DNA of 64,000 bases, taken from assembly GCA_026874595.1 (NCBI GenBank), contig CM049307.1, forward strand, positions 48,581,678-48,645,677, read 5' to 3'. Positions 61,471-64,000 of the stretch are shown piece after piece. Position 1 is the stretch's first letter, and each line of letters starts with the position of its first letter. The position numbers and the translations under genes were made by a program. The notes beneath the pieces are model-generated. The model made no database searches, was not told where the DNA came from, and worked only from the letters and a program-made list of their open reading frames with translations. The stretch is from Sipunculus nudus. Its lineage: Eukaryota; Annelida; Sipuncula; Golfingiida; Sipunculidae.

Positions 61471-62346
61471 CATCTGACACTTGCCCAAAATTATATTTAC
61501 ACAGTACAAAACAGGACTGGACTGTTATATTTCTAGTATTTCACCTAATGTTCTTATGGATTGTAATACATGTATGCCTTTTATATATCAAGTTGGACAA
61601 AGTTACATTTCAAAATATTTGGTAAGTTACATTTTTTTATAATCATATGAATAGACTGGAATGAGTGAGAATGTGGACCCATAACAACAGCCATGTGAGT
61701 TTGTTTATAAACAAAGAGGGTGACTCAGGGCTTGCTCCTGATTGGCCAATCATACTGCTTTGCACCTCCCACCCGGCAAATTTGAACTGGGGCTGGCTTG
61801 AGCAGATATATTTAATTGTATTGTATAAACAACATAAGCTATGTCAAAACAGATAATGTTATCAAGTCCTTTGTAGTATTAGGAACATGTCTGCCAAAAT
61901 TCAGCTCAGATAACATCTTCCTTCACAGCTAATATTCAGAATACAGTAAGAGCCCAAGTGAACAGTTGCAGATATTATGTTAAACTCCATGTTGCCCAGT
62001 AACGCCCCCTGGTATTTATAGTGGAACCCGGTCTTTAAGATATTAATTAGCTAAGTGACGAGGAGTGACTCGCATACATCACTGCACTTGCCAGTCCCAC
62101 ACAGGTGGGAGATGCAATCGCTTGATACGCCTTACCGATTACAGGCTCTTGGCCTCTTTGATCGCCGTATCAGTGTTTGATGTGATATTAACTGCGAACT
62201 GGTATCACTGTCAAGGGTTCAAAGCATGACAATAAATGGGATTATGACAATATTCCATGATGTTAAACGGTCAGATTTACCATTGTTTATATAGGAAATG
62301 GTTTGGGATTTCAGATTTATGTGAAAATAAGCGGGATTTTCTATTA
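61471..62346. other. Transposon right arm, non-coding
   Basis: Contains TGATTGGCCAATCA (about 61739-61752), which includes a CCAAT box in both orientations. GTGGAACCCGGTCTTTAAGA (about 62021) resembles the CAGTAGAACCTGTCT end of the MITE at 37907. The subterminal TGACAATAAATGGG lies at 62227. No coding frame was seen. Confidence 0.5.
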
Positions 62347-62376
62347 ACCGATATGACACAAAGTGGGCTTGACTGT
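62347..62376 (-). repeat. Right terminal inverted repeat of the two-gene transposon
   Basis: Ends AAGTGGGCTTGACTGT, the inverse of the left end apart from four substitutions in 30. Confidence 0.85.
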
Positions 62377-63149
62377 ATATACCGACCATGATGCACACTT
62401 CATTTAAGTATGGAATTCCTTTAAATCATAGATCAAGCTAATTTAGAAATTGAAACTTTTTCATTCCAAATACAAACAAACAATGATCCAGCAATACAGA
62501 ATATAGGGTACAAGAACAAACTGATATGAAGACATTTGAATAACAGTCAATCTTAAAGTATTTAGAAGCAAAGGATAATATACATTTCACTAGCATAGTT
62601 CTGATTGATAAATGCTTGACAGGAAGTTCTGATTTATCAAAGGAAAAATTCAGACAAAACAATCCTCATTTAAACTGATAGAGAATGCATTTGTCAATAA
62701 AATTGATACCTTTGCATTTTTTAAATGAAAATATAGAAATTACTCTTTCCTGAGGGTAGCTCTGTCATAGGTTCAATATTTTACGTATGATTCTGGTTAA
62801 GAAAAAAAAGGTTCTCTGTCATGAATGTTTAACATTCAGCTGTCTGGCAGTGTATTTATCAATACTGTGGTTGGCCTTTGGTGAGGGTGACGAAAACATG
62901 ATATTTCCAAAATGGAAATTATCATGAAATAAAAAATGTATAAAATTCCCATCCTACACAGATAAAATAGTCATTCATTTAGTATTACTTTATTTGCATC
63001 TTATCCATTTCTATAGCATTAGAGGAAAAAGACTGATATTTTAAAAGATAACAGATCTTTTTATGTTACCTGTAAATCAAAGATTGGTACATTATAAATA
63101 TGAATCAAATTTTGATTTCCAAAGTAATTAAATAACATGCATATTTTTT
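62377..63149. other. Remainder of the UBE4A intron, no gene seen
   Basis: AT-rich. No segment resembling the next UBE4A exon was found, so the intron continues past this point. Confidence 0.5.
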
Positions 63150-63680
63150 TATATGCCCGTCATACGATGGAGTATTATGGTATACCAACCGTCTGTCCAT
63201 CTGTCCATTAACTTTTAGTGTCACCCAGTAACTTACTGGAGCTTTGATGGATTTTCATGAAACTCACCAATACTACTAACCAACAGATTTTCTCACCTGA
63301 TTTCGATTATGGGCATCAGCCACGCATATTTTAAAAGGTCATGGGTAACTAGGTTACTTTGTGGTGTCACCACGATTACTTAGAAAAAATATGAAAGATT
63401 TTGATAGAATTCATCAGAAATGTTAATCAATGAAATATCTCACCTCAGTTCTATTTCCAGCAAAAACATTGCATATTTAATGAGGTCAGAGGTGAGCACC
63501 CTTTGAAGGCATCTTGGTGACTAACCTAAAGTCCTGTGGATTTTCATGAAACTCCTTATACACATTTACTAATAGTTTCTCACCTGAATTACCTTCTCAT
63601 AAAAAATGTGCGCATATTTAATGAGGTCAGAGGTCACCAGATACATGACAGGCATATTATGCACATTTTAGTGCTCTTGT
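63150..63680 (+). repeat. Interspersed repeat with internal duplications
   Basis: Starts TATGCCCGTCATACGATGG, with GTATTATGGTATACC and CGTCTGTCCATCTGTCC, a phrase typical of mollusc interspersed repeats. TGGATTTTCATGAAACTC occurs twice (about 63247 and 63537) and CATATTTAATGAGGTCAGAGG twice (about 63474 and 63612). Probably non-coding transposon sequence. Confidence 0.55.
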
Positions 63681-64000
63681 TATGTTATCTGTAAATCAGA
63701 GATTGGTATTATAAATAAATAACAGGTCTGTTTTGTTACCTGTAGATCAAAGATTGATATATTTTTAATCATATGAAATCTTTTATATATTATCTGCCAA
63801 CAATGAATAACTATTAGTTCAATGTTCTATATGGTTATTGTCAAATTGTGTGAGCATATTAAATACATCACTTAATAATTGAAATACTATGTATATGTTA
63901 CTTTATAATGAGACAGCAAAAAATGAAATTTGGAGAAACACTTAAAAAGTGAAAATTGAAAAAAAAAATAACTTGTAAATATTCAGCCCATCTGAGTAAA

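Larger units (their letters stand above)
57641..62376. mobile_element. Two-gene DNA transposon (DDE transposase + ballast-like protein) in UBE4A intron
   Basis: Ends are 30-bp inverted repeats at 57641-57670 and 62347-62376, identical at 26 of 30 positions. Both begin ACAGTSAAGCCCACTT and contain TGTCATATC. Inside are two divergently transcribed genes about 450 bp apart: ballast-like (minus) and transposase (plus). A further copy of the terminal core, TGACAATAAATGGG, lies subterminally at 62227-62240. A hairpin CCGGGA...TCCCGG lies at 57697-57718. No clear target duplication is visible (right flank TA, left flank CA). Each gene carries one premature stop, so the copy is probably not autonomous. 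Confidence 0.8.

Overview
The window looks like lophotrochozoan, most likely molluscan (bivalve-like), nuclear DNA. It is AT-rich and gene-poor, has large introns with GT-AG splice sites, and is crowded with short non-autonomous transposons, tRNA-derived SINEs, microsatellites and tandem-core elements that end in microsatellites, of the kind described in bivalves. The species call is inference. No bacterial gene, CRISPR array, rRNA gene or genuine tRNA gene was found.

Two host genes are supported, pointing away from each other. (1) On the minus strand, a secreted Ly6/three-finger protein of the quiver/sleepless (QVR) type. Its signal-peptide exon lies at 23885-23948 next to a CpG-rich block (about 23950-24330). 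Its CxxC...CEDxF exon lies at 516-683. The two exons are phase-compatible across an intron of about 23.2 kb, and the gene then leaves the left edge. (2) On the plus strand, UBE4A (ubiquitin chain-elongation factor E4A). Its first four coding exons (54872-54978, 55439-55564, 55850-55950, 57425-57592) join in phase to give 164 N-terminal codons. The Ufd2 core and U-box lie beyond the right edge.

The most notable object is a transposon of about 4.7 kb (57641-62376) inserted in UBE4A just 48 bp after the fourth coding exon. It has 30-bp terminal inverted repeats (26/30 identical). It carries two divergent genes: a DDE-type transposase (59854-61470, plus) and a small protein resembling the ballast domain of the P2X7 C-terminus (58815-59405, minus). 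Each gene is broken by a single in-frame stop codon, so this copy is probably a recent fossil of a two-gene system.

The rest is repeat-derived or unassigned. It includes a foldback element with a nearly perfect inverted repeat of about 160 bp and a 7-bp target duplication (25231-25886). Several hAT-, pogo/Tc- and foldback-like MITEs are present. A SINE is nested inside a MITE (41668-41972 within 41571-42239). Two tandem-core element families share the 12-bp palindrome GGTGGCGCCACC. There is a 62-bp tandem repeat, a pyrimidine-rich minisatellite of about 40 bp period, a LINE endonuclease fragment (47264-47590, minus), and many (TA)n, (AAT)n and (GA)n tracts. A few GC-richer islands in the gene-poor parts may be regulatory, but this cannot be shown from one sequence.
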